Notes under the pieces: generated by a model | Seen by the model: only the letters and a program-made list of their open reading frames with translations | Database searches by the model: none | What the model was told of the DNA's origin: nothing | Part shown: piece by piece, positions 1 through 6,801 of the stretch | Position numbering within the stretch: position 1 is the stretch's first letter | How the letters are laid out: every line of letters begins with the position of its first letter | Made by a program: the position numbers and the translations under genes | Assembly (NCBI GenBank): GCA_021648425.1 | Contig: JAKISV010000050.1 | Location: 1-15,938 of the forward strand | DNA: 15,938 nt | Source: Rhizobiaceae bacterium | GTDB lineage: Bacteria > Pseudomonadota > Alphaproteobacteria > Rhizobiales > Rhizobiaceae | Direction: 5' to 3'

Positions 1-23
1 AGGGAAAATATCGATGACTATCC

Positions 24-37
24 TTGATGCGGGTCAA
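24..37. promoter_or_regulatory. FNR/FixK-type dyad (anaerobox-like site)
   Basis: The sequence TTGATGCGGGTCAA has the two half-sites TTGAT and GTCAA separated by four bases. This matches the TTGAT-N4-ATCAA family bound by FNR, FnrL and FixK proteins in alphaproteobacteria, with one deviation in the second half-site. It lies 36 nt past the stop codon of the CoxL-like gene, so it more likely controls a gene beyond the left edge than that gene. Which gene it serves cannot be seen here. Confidence 0.5.
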
Positions 38-72
38 GAATATTTGCAGAATTTCAGTTCTTTAGAAATCCG

Positions 73-2385
73 CTAACGCTTTATGATGCCCCACAAAATT
101 CCCGGCGTTACCGGCATATCCACATGTTCAATGCCATATTCGCGCCTTAACGCATTTGCTACCGAATTCATCACCGCCGGACAGGCGCCAATAGTACCTG
201 CTTCCCCGGCTCCTTTAATACCAAGCGCATTGGTGGTTGAAGGCACGTTGCGGGTTTCAAAAGAGAAATTGGGAATATCATCAGCGCGCGGCACACAATA
301 ATCCATCAGGCTGGCGCTGAGCAATTGCCCGTCTTCATCATGCACAGTGCGCTCATGCAGGCACTGGCCGATGCCTTGAACCACGCCGCCATGGATTTGC
401 CCCGCCAGCAGCAGTGGATTAACCGTTACGCCAAAATCATCCACAATCGTATAAGCAATAACCCGGGTTGACGCAGTCGCCGGATCTATCTCCACTTCGC
501 AAATATGCGTGCCATTGGGGTAGGTGGCCTCAGCCTGTTCAAAATTTCCCTCGGCCTGCAATTGTTCGCGGTCGCTGGCAGATTGAGCCAGTTCAGCAAA
601 AGTCACCGCGCGGTCAGTGCCAACAATGCGCGCTTCACCATTTTTAAGTTCTATATCGCCAGCAGAGGCCTCAAGTTTATCGGCTGCTATATCGCGAATT
701 TTATCAGCCAGACTTTGGGCGGCACGCGTAGCGGAAACACCACCAAGTGGCACTGAACGCGAGCCCCCGGTGCCGCCACCTTTTTCGAGTTCATCAGTGT
801 CACCCTGACGCAGGTTAATTTTTGTATAATCCAAGCCAAGCTTTTCCGCCGCCAGTTGCGCATAGGCAGTCGCATGGCCCTGACCGTTTGATTGCGTGCC
901 GATTTTAAGATCAACACTGCCATCATCTTTCAATTCAACAAATGCCGGCTCTGAACCGGCAAAAGCACAGGCTTCCACATAGGTAGCCATGCCAATGCCA
1001 CGAAATTTCCCCCGGGATTTAGCCTCTTCATTGCGTTCATCAAAATTATCCCATCGCGCCCGCTCCATGCAAAGTTTCATATGCTGGGCATATTCGCCGG
1101 TGTCATACTTACGGCCGCTGGCGGTGGTATAAGGCATTTGTTCGGGTTTGATGAAGTTGCGGTGGCGAATTTCTGCTGAACTCAATCCCATGTCCAGGGC
1201 GCATTTTTCAACCAGCCGCTCAATCAGATAGGCAGCCTCCGGTCGTCCCGCACCCCGGTAGGCGTCTGTGGAAACTGTATTGGTAAATACACCGCGAATA
1301 TCCATTGCCATCGCTGCAATATCATAAACGCCGGTGGTCATCATTGCTGCGAGATTAGGAATGAACGGACCAAAACAATGCAGATAAGCCCCCATATTGG
1401 CCATCAGATCAACTTTGATAGCCAGAAAGCGGCCATCTTTATCCATCGCCATTTTTGCGGTGGTAATATTATCCCGGCCATGGGCGTCGGCCAGAAAGTG
1501 TTCGGTTCTGTCTGAAGTCCATTTCACCGGTCGCCCAAGCCGTTTTGCCGCCTCCATTGCCAATGGATATTCGCGATAGGAAAATACCTTTGTACCAAAT
1601 CCACCGCCCACATCGCGGGTCATCACATGGACCTGTTCTTTTTCAAGCCCCATTACAGTGCACAAGTCACTTTGTACCGAGTGGACACCCTGAGAACAGA
1701 CAATAACTTCAAACCGCTCCTTGTCTGCATCCCATTCAGCCAGACATGAACGCGGCTCCAGATAGTTGCAAATCAGCCGGTTATTGATAATTTTTATTTC
1801 ACTGATGTGCGAAGCGTTATCAAATGCCGCTTCAGTTTTCTCCCGGTCACCGACAAAATTTCGGTAGGCCAGATTACTGCCCGAATCCGGATAGACCAGC
1901 GATGCATCTTCCTTGAGCGCGCCATTCATGTCCACTTCTGCATCAAGCATCTCATAATCAATCTCAAGCAGCTCAGCGCCATCTTTGGCCTCATCCACGC
2001 TGTCAGCAACAATAAATGCCACCCCATCGCCTACATGGCGCACCGTATCCATGCAAAGAACCGGAACCCCATGAGCAGGGATTGGCGTGCCATCAGGCTG
2101 TTCGAACAAAACCTTGCACGGCATGGGTTGCATTGACGCCACATCTTCCCCGGTCAATACCAGATGAACACCCTTGGATTTTAGTGCTTCACTGACACCG
2201 CGGATCGTGAAAGTTCCATGAGCAACGGGTGAGCGCACCACATAGGCGTGCAACATTCCCTCAGCACTGTGATCGTCGGTAAATCGTCCGCGTCCGGTAA
2301 TCAGTGCATCGTCTTCAATGCGGCGCAGGGCTTTGCCCATGCCGAATTTTGGTGGCGCAACTTTATTCGCCATTGCCTCGTTCAT
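73..2385 (-). CDS. Form-II CoxL-like molybdopterin-binding subunit (xanthine dehydrogenase family)
   Basis: This is the large, molybdenum-cofactor-binding subunit of a xanthine dehydrogenase/CO dehydrogenase-family hydroxylase, 770 aa, a normal full length. The N-terminus has the family start (GKALRRIEDDALITGRGRF, about residues 18-36). A GGGFGTK cofactor-binding motif is at 260-266 and the active-site loop is AYRGAGR at 375-381. GAGEAG near the C-terminus supplies the probable catalytic Glu728. AYRGAGR marks 'form II'; true CO dehydrogenases carry AYxCSFR, so CO oxidation should not be assumed. The substrate is unknown; a purine, N-heterocycle or aldehyde is possible. The ATG at 2385 has GAGG seven bases upstream; a second in-frame ATG lies at residue 5. 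The enzyme normally needs a 2Fe-2S and an FAD subunit, and neither is visible. They could lie beyond the left edge. Confidence 0.9.
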   Translation of the reverse strand: MNEAMANKVAPPKFGMGKALRRIEDDALITGRGRFTDDHSAEGMLHAYVVRSPVAHGTFTIRGVSEALKSKGVHLVLTGEDVASMQPMPCKVLFEQPDGTPIPAHGVPVLCMDTVRHVGDGVAFIVADSVDEAKDGAELLEIDYEMLDAEVDMNGALKEDASLVYPDSGSNLAYRNFVGDREKTEAAFDNASHISEIKIINNRLICNYLEPRSCLAEWDADKERFEVIVCSQGVHSVQSDLCTVMGLEKEQVHVMTRDVGGGFGTKVFSYREYPLAMEAAKRLGRPVKWTSDRTEHFLADAHGRDNITTAKMAMDKDGRFLAIKVDLMANMGAYLHCFGPFIPNLAAMMTTGVYDIAAMAMDIRGVFTNTVSTDAYRGAGRPEAAYLIERLVEKCALDMGLSSAEIRHRNFIKPEQMPYTTASGRKYDTGEYAQHMKLCMERARWDNFDERNEEAKSRGKFRGIGMATYVEACAFAGSEPAFVELKDDGSVDLKIGTQSNGQGHATAYAQLAAEKLGLDYTKINLRQGDTDELEKGGGTGGSRSVPLGGVSATRAAQSLADKIRDIAADKLEASAGDIELKNGEARIVGTDRAVTFAELAQSASDREQLQAEGNFEQAEATYPNGTHICEVEIDPATASTRVIAYTIVDDFGVTVNPLLLAGQIHGGVVQGIGQCLHERTVHDEDGQLLSASLMDYCVPRADDIPNFSFETRNVPSTTNALGIKGAGEAGTIGACPAVMNSVANALRREYGIEHVDMPVTPGILWGIIKR

Positions 2386-2515
2386 ATTACAGCCTCAAGA
2401 AGTTGGGTGTTGGTGACAAATCCTAATACGCTTTTTTACGAAATGTCGAGCGCTGTAATAATTATAGTTGCGCTGGAGAAATCGCAATGCAATGGATTGA
2501 TGGAAAGGCCTCTTC

Positions 2516-3445
2516 ATGTCGCCCTCTGCAATCACCACACGTTTTAACAATCTGCCCGCCAATGCCAAGGGTGCCGCTTTCCTGATGGTGGCAGCGCTGT
2601 TTTTTTCTTTGATGGTGGCCCTGATTAAACTACTCGGTCAGAATTATAATATTACGCAAATTTTACTGGTGCGCCAGGCAATCATGACCGCCATCGTCGC
2701 TCCTGCTATTTGGCAGAATTTTCCCGATGCGTTGAAATCTACCAGACCCGGATTGCAGTTAATTCGCATAGTGCTCGCACTGGTGGCGATGTTGTTGGGG
2801 TTTACAGCCGTGGTTCATTTGAAACTGGCAGATGTCACCGCTATAGCCTTTGCCAAAAGCTTCTTTGTCACTATATTTGCCGTGATAATCTTGAAAGAAA
2901 CCGTTGGCTTGCGCCGTTGGGCTGCGGTTGGCGTGGGATTTATTGGCGTAATGATCATGCTGCGTCCAGGTGCTGATGCATTTTCTATATACGGGCTTTA
3001 TGCCGTTATATCAGCTGGTTGCGCCGGTTTAGTGATGGTTATCATACGAATTATGTCGCGCACTGATGCTCCCATAACCATCCTTACCTGGCAGGCAATT
3101 GGTGTTGGTCTGGTAATTGCCATTCCCGGTATCTGGTTCTGGCAATGGCCAAGCCCGGTGGAGTGGTTGATATTTATCGCCATGGGCATCGTTTCATATA
3201 TCGCTCAGATGTTTAACATCCATGCCTATAAATGGGGTGAGGCATCAGTGCTGGCATCGCTTGACTATGTGCGTTTGATATACGCGACAATTTTAGGGTA
3301 TCTGATCTTCTCAAACCTGCCCGGTTCTCAAACCTGGATCGGTGCCGCCATCATTATTGCTGCTTCCATCTACACCATTCGCCGCGAAGCTAAACGCAAG
3401 CAAAAACTGGTACGAAGCCCGGAGGGCAGGGGGTTCAATAATTGA
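2516..3445 (+). CDS. EamA/DMT-family membrane transporter
   Basis: This is a 309-aa inner-membrane protein of the drug/metabolite transporter superfamily. About ten hydrophobic segments are visible, arranged as two tandem EamA-type halves (roughly residues 17-145 and 157-287). The start of the first half, GAAFLMVAALFFSLMVALIK, is typical, and the chain ends in a basic tail (RREAKRKQK). Members export amino acids, metabolites or drugs, or act as permeases; the substrate cannot be read from sequence. The ATG has a good Shine-Dalgarno, GGAAAGG, seven bases upstream. The gene is divergent from the CoxL-like gene across 130 nt. It converges on the next gene with only nine bases between stop codons, so there is no room for a separate terminator. 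Confidence 0.88.
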   Translation: MSPSAITTRFNNLPANAKGAAFLMVAALFFSLMVALIKLLGQNYNITQILLVRQAIMTAIVAPAIWQNFPDALKSTRPGLQLIRIVLALVAMLLGFTAVVHLKLADVTAIAFAKSFFVTIFAVIILKETVGLRRWAAVGVGFIGVMIMLRPGADAFSIYGLYAVISAGCAGLVMVIIRIMSRTDAPITILTWQAIGVGLVIAIPGIWFWQWPSPVEWLIFIAMGIVSYIAQMFNIHAYKWGEASVLASLDYVRLIYATILGYLIFSNLPGSQTWIGAAIIIAASIYTIRREAKRKQKLVRSPEGRGFNN

Positions 3446-3454
3446 GCCGCAGGC

Positions 3455-3919
3455 CTATTGCTTCAATATTTTCCGTTTTTGAATCTGGCCGCCAATCAGT
3501 ACAAAAATGAAACAGGCAGCAGCTATTGCGGTCAGCGCAATGGGAATAGTGAACAGGTATTTCCAGGCAAGCAGAAATGCCGCAAAGGAAAACACCACAT
3601 TGATAATCTGAAAAGACAGCTCCGGTAATCTGTCTTTTGGCGTTTTGAATAAAATCGCCAGGTTAGTAACGCCATAACCAACAAACATCAGACCCATTGT
3701 TAATGATATGCCCAGGGTGAGCAGATAGACATTTGTTTGTGTGCCGGGCATTGACAGGGAAAATTCCCTCAAGGTTTGTGCCAATCCTTCAAGCCTTGCA
3801 TCCTTTGGCAGCAGTTCAAATGCCGTATGACCAATGCCGATGAATATTCCAAATACCCAACAACCAATTGCGTAAATTATGCGTAACTTGCCCATATTGC
3901 GGTTTCCAGTCTCAAACAT
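3455..3919 (-). CDS. Small four-helix membrane protein of unknown function
   Basis: This 154-aa hydrophobic protein has four likely membrane segments, near residues 10-30, 60-88, 103-119 and 122-147, and a short basic C-terminus (QIQKRKILKQ). I do not recognise a characterised family. It loosely resembles the uncharacterised LIC_13387-type small membrane proteins, but this is a weak impression. Two starts are possible: the ATG at 3919, preceded by GGTAGAG, and an ATG at 3895 (residue 9), preceded by GGAAAC. It is divergent from the TetR gene, and a 16-bp palindrome ends 11 nt before its first ATG. This suggests the TetR protein represses it. Confidence 0.7.
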   Translation of the reverse strand: MFETGNRNMGKLRIIYAIGCWVFGIFIGIGHTAFELLPKDARLEGLAQTLREFSLSMPGTQTNVYLLTLGISLTMGLMFVGYGVTNLAILFKTPKDRLPELSFQIINVVFSFAAFLLAWKYLFTIPIALTAIAAACFIFVLIGGQIQKRKILKQ

Positions 3920-3929
3920 TTAACTCTAC

Positions 3930-3945
3930 CATACGCTAGCGTATG
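3930..3945. promoter_or_regulatory. Palindromic operator 1 (probable TetR site)
   Basis: CATACGCTAGCGTATG is a perfect 16-bp palindrome. It lies in the divergent promoter region between the membrane-protein gene and the TetR gene. A near-identical copy is centred 39 bp away. Paired palindromes beside a TetR gene are the usual arrangement for autoregulation. Binding by this regulator is inferred. Confidence 0.7.
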
Positions 3946-3968
3946 TTGCATGTTTGATTGCCAAATAC

Positions 3969-3984
3969 AATACGCTGGCGTATG
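3969..3984. promoter_or_regulatory. Palindromic operator 2 (probable TetR site)
   Basis: AATACGCTGGCGTATG repeats operator 1 with one central change and one outer change. It shares the half-site ATACGC/GCGTAT. It ends eight bases before the TetR start codon and abuts the Shine-Dalgarno-like GGAAAG. Occupancy here would block both transcription and access to the start region of the TetR gene. Confidence 0.7.
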
Positions 3985-3992
3985 GAAAGTAC

Positions 3993-4577
3993 ATGAAACG
4001 AAAAAAACCGCTCGCCGGTGAAGACTGGATCAAAGCCGCATTTCGCGCGCTCTCCAGCGCAGGCCCCCAGGCAATAAGAGTTGAATCCATTGCTCGCGAT
4101 TTGAAGGTCAGTAAAGGCTCGTTTTATTGGCATTTTAAAGATGTGGCCGCCCTAAAAAGTGCGATGTTAGACCATTGGGCCAGGGTGGGAACCGCAGACA
4201 TCATTGCCAGATCAGGTGCCGGTGATGCATCACCCAAAGAGCAGTTGGAAATAGTAATAGAACTTGCTACCGGTAATGGAACGGACGAATATGGTGGATT
4301 GCTGAGTGAAGGTGCTATCCGAAACTGGGCCCGCAGCGACAAACAGGCGGCACTGGTTCTTGCAAAAGTGGAAAAAGCCAGGCTACAATTTGTTGAAGAA
4401 AATTTTGCAAAACTTGGTTTCAGCGCAGCTAATAGCGCAATCAAAGCCAGGATATTATATGCTGGCCTGATAGGCATCGAACACTTATCCCTTCAGGGTT
4501 TCGCTGAAATGCGAAACGATATGCTGAATTTATTGGAATTGTTGTTGTCTGAACCAGACGCAGGTACTAACAATTAG
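3993..4577 (+). CDS. TetR/AcrR-family transcriptional regulator
   Basis: This is a 194-aa one-component repressor-type protein. The N-terminal TetR helix-turn-helix is clear at about residues 28-50 (VESIARDLKVSKGSFYWHFK), including the GSFYWHF recognition-helix end. The rest is a helical ligand-binding and dimerisation domain with no family-specific motif I recognise. I chose the ATG at 3993 over an in-frame TTG at 3954. The upstream codons run straight through operator 2, the ATG has GGAAAG just upstream, and the basic start MKRKKPLAGEDW is typical. Two palindromes precede it, suggesting autoregulation and control of the divergent membrane-protein gene. A glutathione S-transferase gene follows after 41 nt and may be in the same transcript, which would suggest a response to an electrophile or xenobiotic. 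Confidence 0.9.
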   Translation: MKRKKPLAGEDWIKAAFRALSSAGPQAIRVESIARDLKVSKGSFYWHFKDVAALKSAMLDHWARVGTADIIARSGAGDASPKEQLEIVIELATGNGTDEYGGLLSEGAIRNWARSDKQAALVLAKVEKARLQFVEENFAKLGFSAANSAIKARILYAGLIGIEHLSLQGFAEMRNDMLNLLELLLSEPDAGTNN

Positions 4578-4618
4578 AACCAAAGCAAACACGTTGCCAG
4601 ATACAAGGATGAATTCAG

Positions 4619-5323
4619 ATGAGCAAAGCCAATCCGATTGAACTTTATTACTGGCCCACTCCCAACGGTTGGAAAATCACCATCATGCTGGAAGAACTCG
4701 GCGTGCCTTATGAGTTGAAATACATCAACATCGGACGCGGCGACCAGTTCGAACCTGATTTCCTGAAAATTGCTCCCAACAACCGTATGCCAGCCATTGT
4801 TGATCCCGATGGTCCCGGCGGCGATCCTATATCAGTATTCGAATCCGGCGCAATCCTGCAATATCTTGGTCGCAAGTCTGGAAAATTCTACCCTGAAGAT
4901 GAACGCCAGCGCGTAGCGGTTGATGAATGGCTGTTCTGGCAAATGGGCGGCCTGGGCCCGATGGCCGGCCAGGCCCATCACTTTCGCGGTTACGCACCGG
5001 AAAAAATTCCCTACGGCATTGATCGTTATACCAACGAGGTAAATCGTCTCTACGGTGTAATGAATAAACGCCTTGCCGACCATGATTTTCTAGCTGGTGA
5101 ATACTCAATCGCCGACATGGCCTGTATCGGATGGGTAGTGCCATATGAGCGCCAGGGCCAGGACCTGGATGATTTCCCCAACCTGCGCCGTTGGTTTGAC
5201 ACGATGAAAGCAAGGCCCGCCGTGTGGAAGGGAATAGAGGTCGGCAAAGAAATCAGGGCAAAATCAAAACTGGCCGATGACAAAGAGGCGCAAAAGATAT
5301 TGTTCGGGCAAAGGGCTACTTAA
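4619..5323 (+). CDS. Glutathione S-transferase, YfcG/Ure2p-like (nu class)
   Basis: This is a 234-aa cytosolic glutathione-dependent enzyme. An N-terminal thioredoxin-fold domain (about residues 7-90) is followed by an all-helical C-terminal domain. TPNG at 14-17 stands where the catalytic Ser/Tyr/Cys would be; this motif is typical of YfcG/YghU-type enzymes, which act as disulfide-bond reductases or peroxidases. The cis-proline motif NRMPAIVD is at 55-62, and Glu75-Ser76 (FESGAILQYL) should hold the glutamyl end of glutathione. AAGGA lies nine bases before the ATG. It follows the TetR gene by 41 nt and is probably co-transcribed, suggesting a stress-defence role. The physiological substrate is unknown. 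Confidence 0.9.
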   Translation: MSKANPIELYYWPTPNGWKITIMLEELGVPYELKYINIGRGDQFEPDFLKIAPNNRMPAIVDPDGPGGDPISVFESGAILQYLGRKSGKFYPEDERQRVAVDEWLFWQMGGLGPMAGQAHHFRGYAPEKIPYGIDRYTNEVNRLYGVMNKRLADHDFLAGEYSIADMACIGWVVPYERQGQDLDDFPNLRRWFDTMKARPAVWKGIEVGKEIRAKSKLADDKEAQKILFGQRAT

Positions 5324-5433
5324 AACGCACAAAACCAATGGATGGATTTCCAACAAACCCACTCACACCTGGTTCAATCAAACTGAAACGGCATCCTGGT
5401 CCGAACCCTCAATGATTCTGGTAGGACGGCTGT

Positions 5434-5781
5434 CTACAGTTTTTTCCATTTTTGTGTTTTGCACAAAAACTTCATCACGCACCCTTTTAGTTTCAGGGAT
5501 GTGCCTGCAACCTTTGCGCTTCCCACATAGGTTTTGTCATCGGCAGGATCAGTAATTGTTCCATCATACTGCCCATTACTGCCGGATAATTTGCCAATGC
5601 GCGTTCCTGCATAATTTCCGGTTTTAAGGACAATACAAAACGATCCTCCGCATTTGGATATTTTAGCATTTTCTCCGGCTTGGGTTTTCCACAGTCCCAG
5701 AATTGGTTCGCCAACGGCTGATACAGTAGAAAATGTGATCAATGCCGCGCCAACGATAGCGCTTTTCAATATCGTATTCAT
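5434..5781 (-). CDS. Secreted DUF2147-family protein
   Basis: This is a 115-aa exported protein. An N-terminal signal peptide of about 22 residues has a lysine, a hydrophobic core (AIVGAALITFSTV) and a likely cleavage after VSA. The mature part shows the DUF2147 pattern: GLWKT near the start, CGGSFC at residues 44-49, DPADDKTY in the middle, and a C-terminal GC-x5-C-x-TQKW segment. The family is small, periplasmic and without an established biochemical role. The four cysteines could form disulfides. A strong Shine-Dalgarno, GGGAGGA, sits five bases upstream of the ATG. It lies alone, convergent with the glutathione S-transferase gene across 110 nt in which I see no clear terminator. Confidence 0.85.
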   Translation of the reverse strand: MNTILKSAIVGAALITFSTVSAVGEPILGLWKTQAGENAKISKCGGSFCIVLKTGNYAGTRIGKLSGSNGQYDGTITDPADDKTYVGSAKVAGTSLKLKGCVMKFLCKTQKWKKL

Positions 5782-6167
5782 TTAGTCCTCCCATTATGAA
5801 ATATTGCTGCAAGAAAATAGGCAGTGTGTAGCCAATTCTCTGTATTCCACTCTAATTAGGCCCTGAAATTTCCACAATTACAACCAGTTTCAGAATCATC
5901 AATCGAATCCATGGTTACGAAACCCTTTCACCAATAACCAGGAAACTCTCGTAAAAATTCACTAACATACTGAAAGATAACAGAATTCAAAATGAATCAT
6001 TTATAAAATTTACGTTCAGTTCATTTTTGATTCCGAGTTTTTTAATCATCACCCTTAACCTCAGTTTCAAATTACTGGGCCAATGTTAGGGCACACGAGA
6101 TGATCGGCAACAACAATAATAATAACCGGCCATCTGGGGAAACTGAAGAATTAGCAAAGGCAATAAA
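5782..6167. other. 386-nt AT-rich gap with no gene
   Basis: This gap separates the divergent DUF2147 and Sel1-like genes and must hold both promoters. It is AT-rich, with a TATAAA at 6002-6007 that lacks a good -35 partner. I see no strong hairpin, tRNA, repeat or credible small gene. An ATG at 6100 opens a 46-codon frame that overlaps the Sel1 gene in another frame and looks accidental. Confidence 0.5.
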
Positions 6168-6434
6168 ATGGCAAGATTTGAAACAGGCGGAATTGAACTG
6201 GCTCAAATGGGGGCAAGTGGAAATCCGGAAATATTATTAGAACTGGGCTTGATGTATGCGACTGGCCGTAGCGGCGAAGTTGATCCTGTAACAGCCCACA
6301 AATGGTTTAATCTGGCGGTGTTTCGCGGTAGCGAAGCAGCAAAGGCCCACCGCGAGGAACTGGCAGCGCAGATGAGCAAATCTCAAATCGCCCATGCTCT
6401 GCGTGCTGCACGTGAGTGGATTACTCAACATTAA
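6168..6434 (+). CDS. Small Sel1-like repeat protein
   Basis: This 88-aa protein contains a single Sel1-type (TPR-like) helical repeat. The pattern LELGLMYATGRSGEVDPVTA followed by HKWFNLAVFRGSEAA (about residues 24-59) matches the A/G-x-L-G-x-x-Y and A-x-x-W/Y-x-x-x-A signature of Sel1. The rest is predicted helix (REELAAQMS and ALRAAREWI). There is no signal peptide. Short cytosolic proteins of this type are common in alphaproteobacteria and their function is not established; protein-protein contact is the usual inference. AAAGG lies seven bases before the ATG. The gene stands alone, followed by a long structured non-coding stretch. Confidence 0.8.
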   Translation: MARFETGGIELAQMGASGNPEILLELGLMYATGRSGEVDPVTAHKWFNLAVFRGSEAAKAHREELAAQMSKSQIAHALRAAREWITQH

Positions 6435-6442
6435 GTCTTTGG

Positions 6443-6540
6443 CTTGGTTGAGAACAGAAATTTCGGTGCCGTTCTCCTGTGCACCTGGAATGCGGGCTTG
6501 CCCGCACAATACCAAGAGTGCCAAAAGGCACCAAACCAAG
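6443..6540 (+). other. Multi-hairpin structured element (function unknown)
   Basis: Right after the Sel1 gene, a 7-bp helix (CTTGGTT 6443-6449 with AACCAAG 6534-6540) can enclose three hairpins. These are GAGAAC/GTTCTC (6450-6455/6471-6476), TGCGGG/CCCGCA with a CTTG loop (6491-6506), and GTGCC-AAAA-GGCAC (6518-6531). Several segments also have alternative partners: CTTGGT can pair with ACCAAG at 6511-6516, and GGTGCC at 6465-6470 can pair with GGCACC at 6527-6532. There is no T-run after it, so it is not an intrinsic terminator. It could be a 3'UTR structure, a palindromic repeat element, or the 5' part of a longer RNA reaching 6753. No known RNA family is recognised. Confidence 0.4.
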
Positions 6541-6588
6541 AAACGCCATTAAACGCGTCAAATGATAAAGGCTTTCTTCAATTTTGAG

Positions 6589-6753
6589 AGCCTTGATCGG
6601 GCAACTCGGAAACTGCCCATCTCTTATTCCTTCATATCTGATCGCAAGATCAGTGGGGTGTAGTGAGGAACTGGGGAAGATGGTCAGTTTCCGTATCCTT
6701 GCCAGTCGAAGGCTGGGGCAATAAGGCGGTGACTTTTGTCACCGCTTTTTTTT
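6589..6753 (+). ncRNA. Candidate small RNA or attenuator leader: long rod plus terminator
   Basis: Positions 6589-6714 can fold into one long imperfect rod. From the base inward the helices are 6589-6594/6709-6714, 6600-6604/6699-6703, 6607-6615/6685-6693 (nine perfect pairs), 6617-6622/6678-6683, 6627-6630/6667-6670, and a 6-bp cap CTGATC-GCAA-GATCAG (6638-6653) with a GNRA-type loop. An intrinsic terminator follows at 6726-6753. A competing hairpin, 6568-6576/6586-6594, covers the base of the rod. Size and shape resemble a 6S-like rod, but I see no clear central bubble. It lacks tmRNA, RNase P and SRP RNA signatures. It may be a free small RNA or a regulated leader of the pca operon. No convincing promoter was found just upstream. 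Confidence 0.45.
6726..6753 (+). terminator. Strong intrinsic (Rho-independent) terminator upstream of pcaD
   Basis: GCGGTGAC (6726-6733), loop TTTT, and GTCACCGC (6738-6745) form a perfect 8-bp stem followed directly by eight Ts (6746-6753). It is oriented for plus-strand transcription. It ends 48 nt before the pcaD start codon, so it should isolate the pca operon from upstream transcription, or act as an attenuator if pca transcripts begin upstream of it. Confidence 0.9.
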
Positions 6754-6801
6754 ACTCTAATCGCTGTTGAATTCCTGAGGTCTCTCGGGCAAACTGCGCC
6801 C

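Noticed and set aside
73..2385. Aerobic CO dehydrogenase (CoxL proper)
   Set aside because: The active-site loop is AYRGAGR, not the AYxCSFR loop with the copper-binding cysteine.
5449..5469. 8-bp A/T-rich hairpin (TTTTTGTG with CACAAAAA) as a terminator between the glutathione S-transferase and DUF2147 genes
   Set aside because: It lies inside the DUF2147 coding region, encodes conserved C-terminal residues, and has no T-run on its 3' side on either strand.
6100..6240. 46-codon frame starting MIGNNNNN
   Set aside because: It runs out of frame through the start of the Sel1 gene, has no Shine-Dalgarno, and its asparagine run comes from a simple AAT/AAC repeat.
6237..6539. 100-codon minus-strand frame opposite the Sel1 gene
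   Set aside because: It overlaps a better-supported gene and the hairpin region, shows no family resemblance, and its low-complexity Cys/Leu-rich start looks accidental.
6441..6753. tmRNA, RNase P RNA, SRP RNA or a B12/SAM riboswitch as the identity of the structured region
   Set aside because: I looked for the T-loop and tag codons of tmRNA, the GAGGAAAGTC core of RNase P, the SRP tetraloop motif and the conserved riboswitch boxes, and found none. 6S RNA is not excluded, but no central bubble is clear.
6441..6753. Retron or group II intron remnant
   Set aside because: There is no reverse transcriptase gene in the window and no domain V-like element; the flanking genes are ordinary metabolism genes.
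6435..6801. A PcaQ (LysR) binding site upstream of pcaD
   Set aside because: The ATAACC-N4-GGTTAT-like pattern reported for rhizobial PcaQ is absent from this interval, and the ATAACC copies near 5935 and 6123 lack the second half and are too far away.
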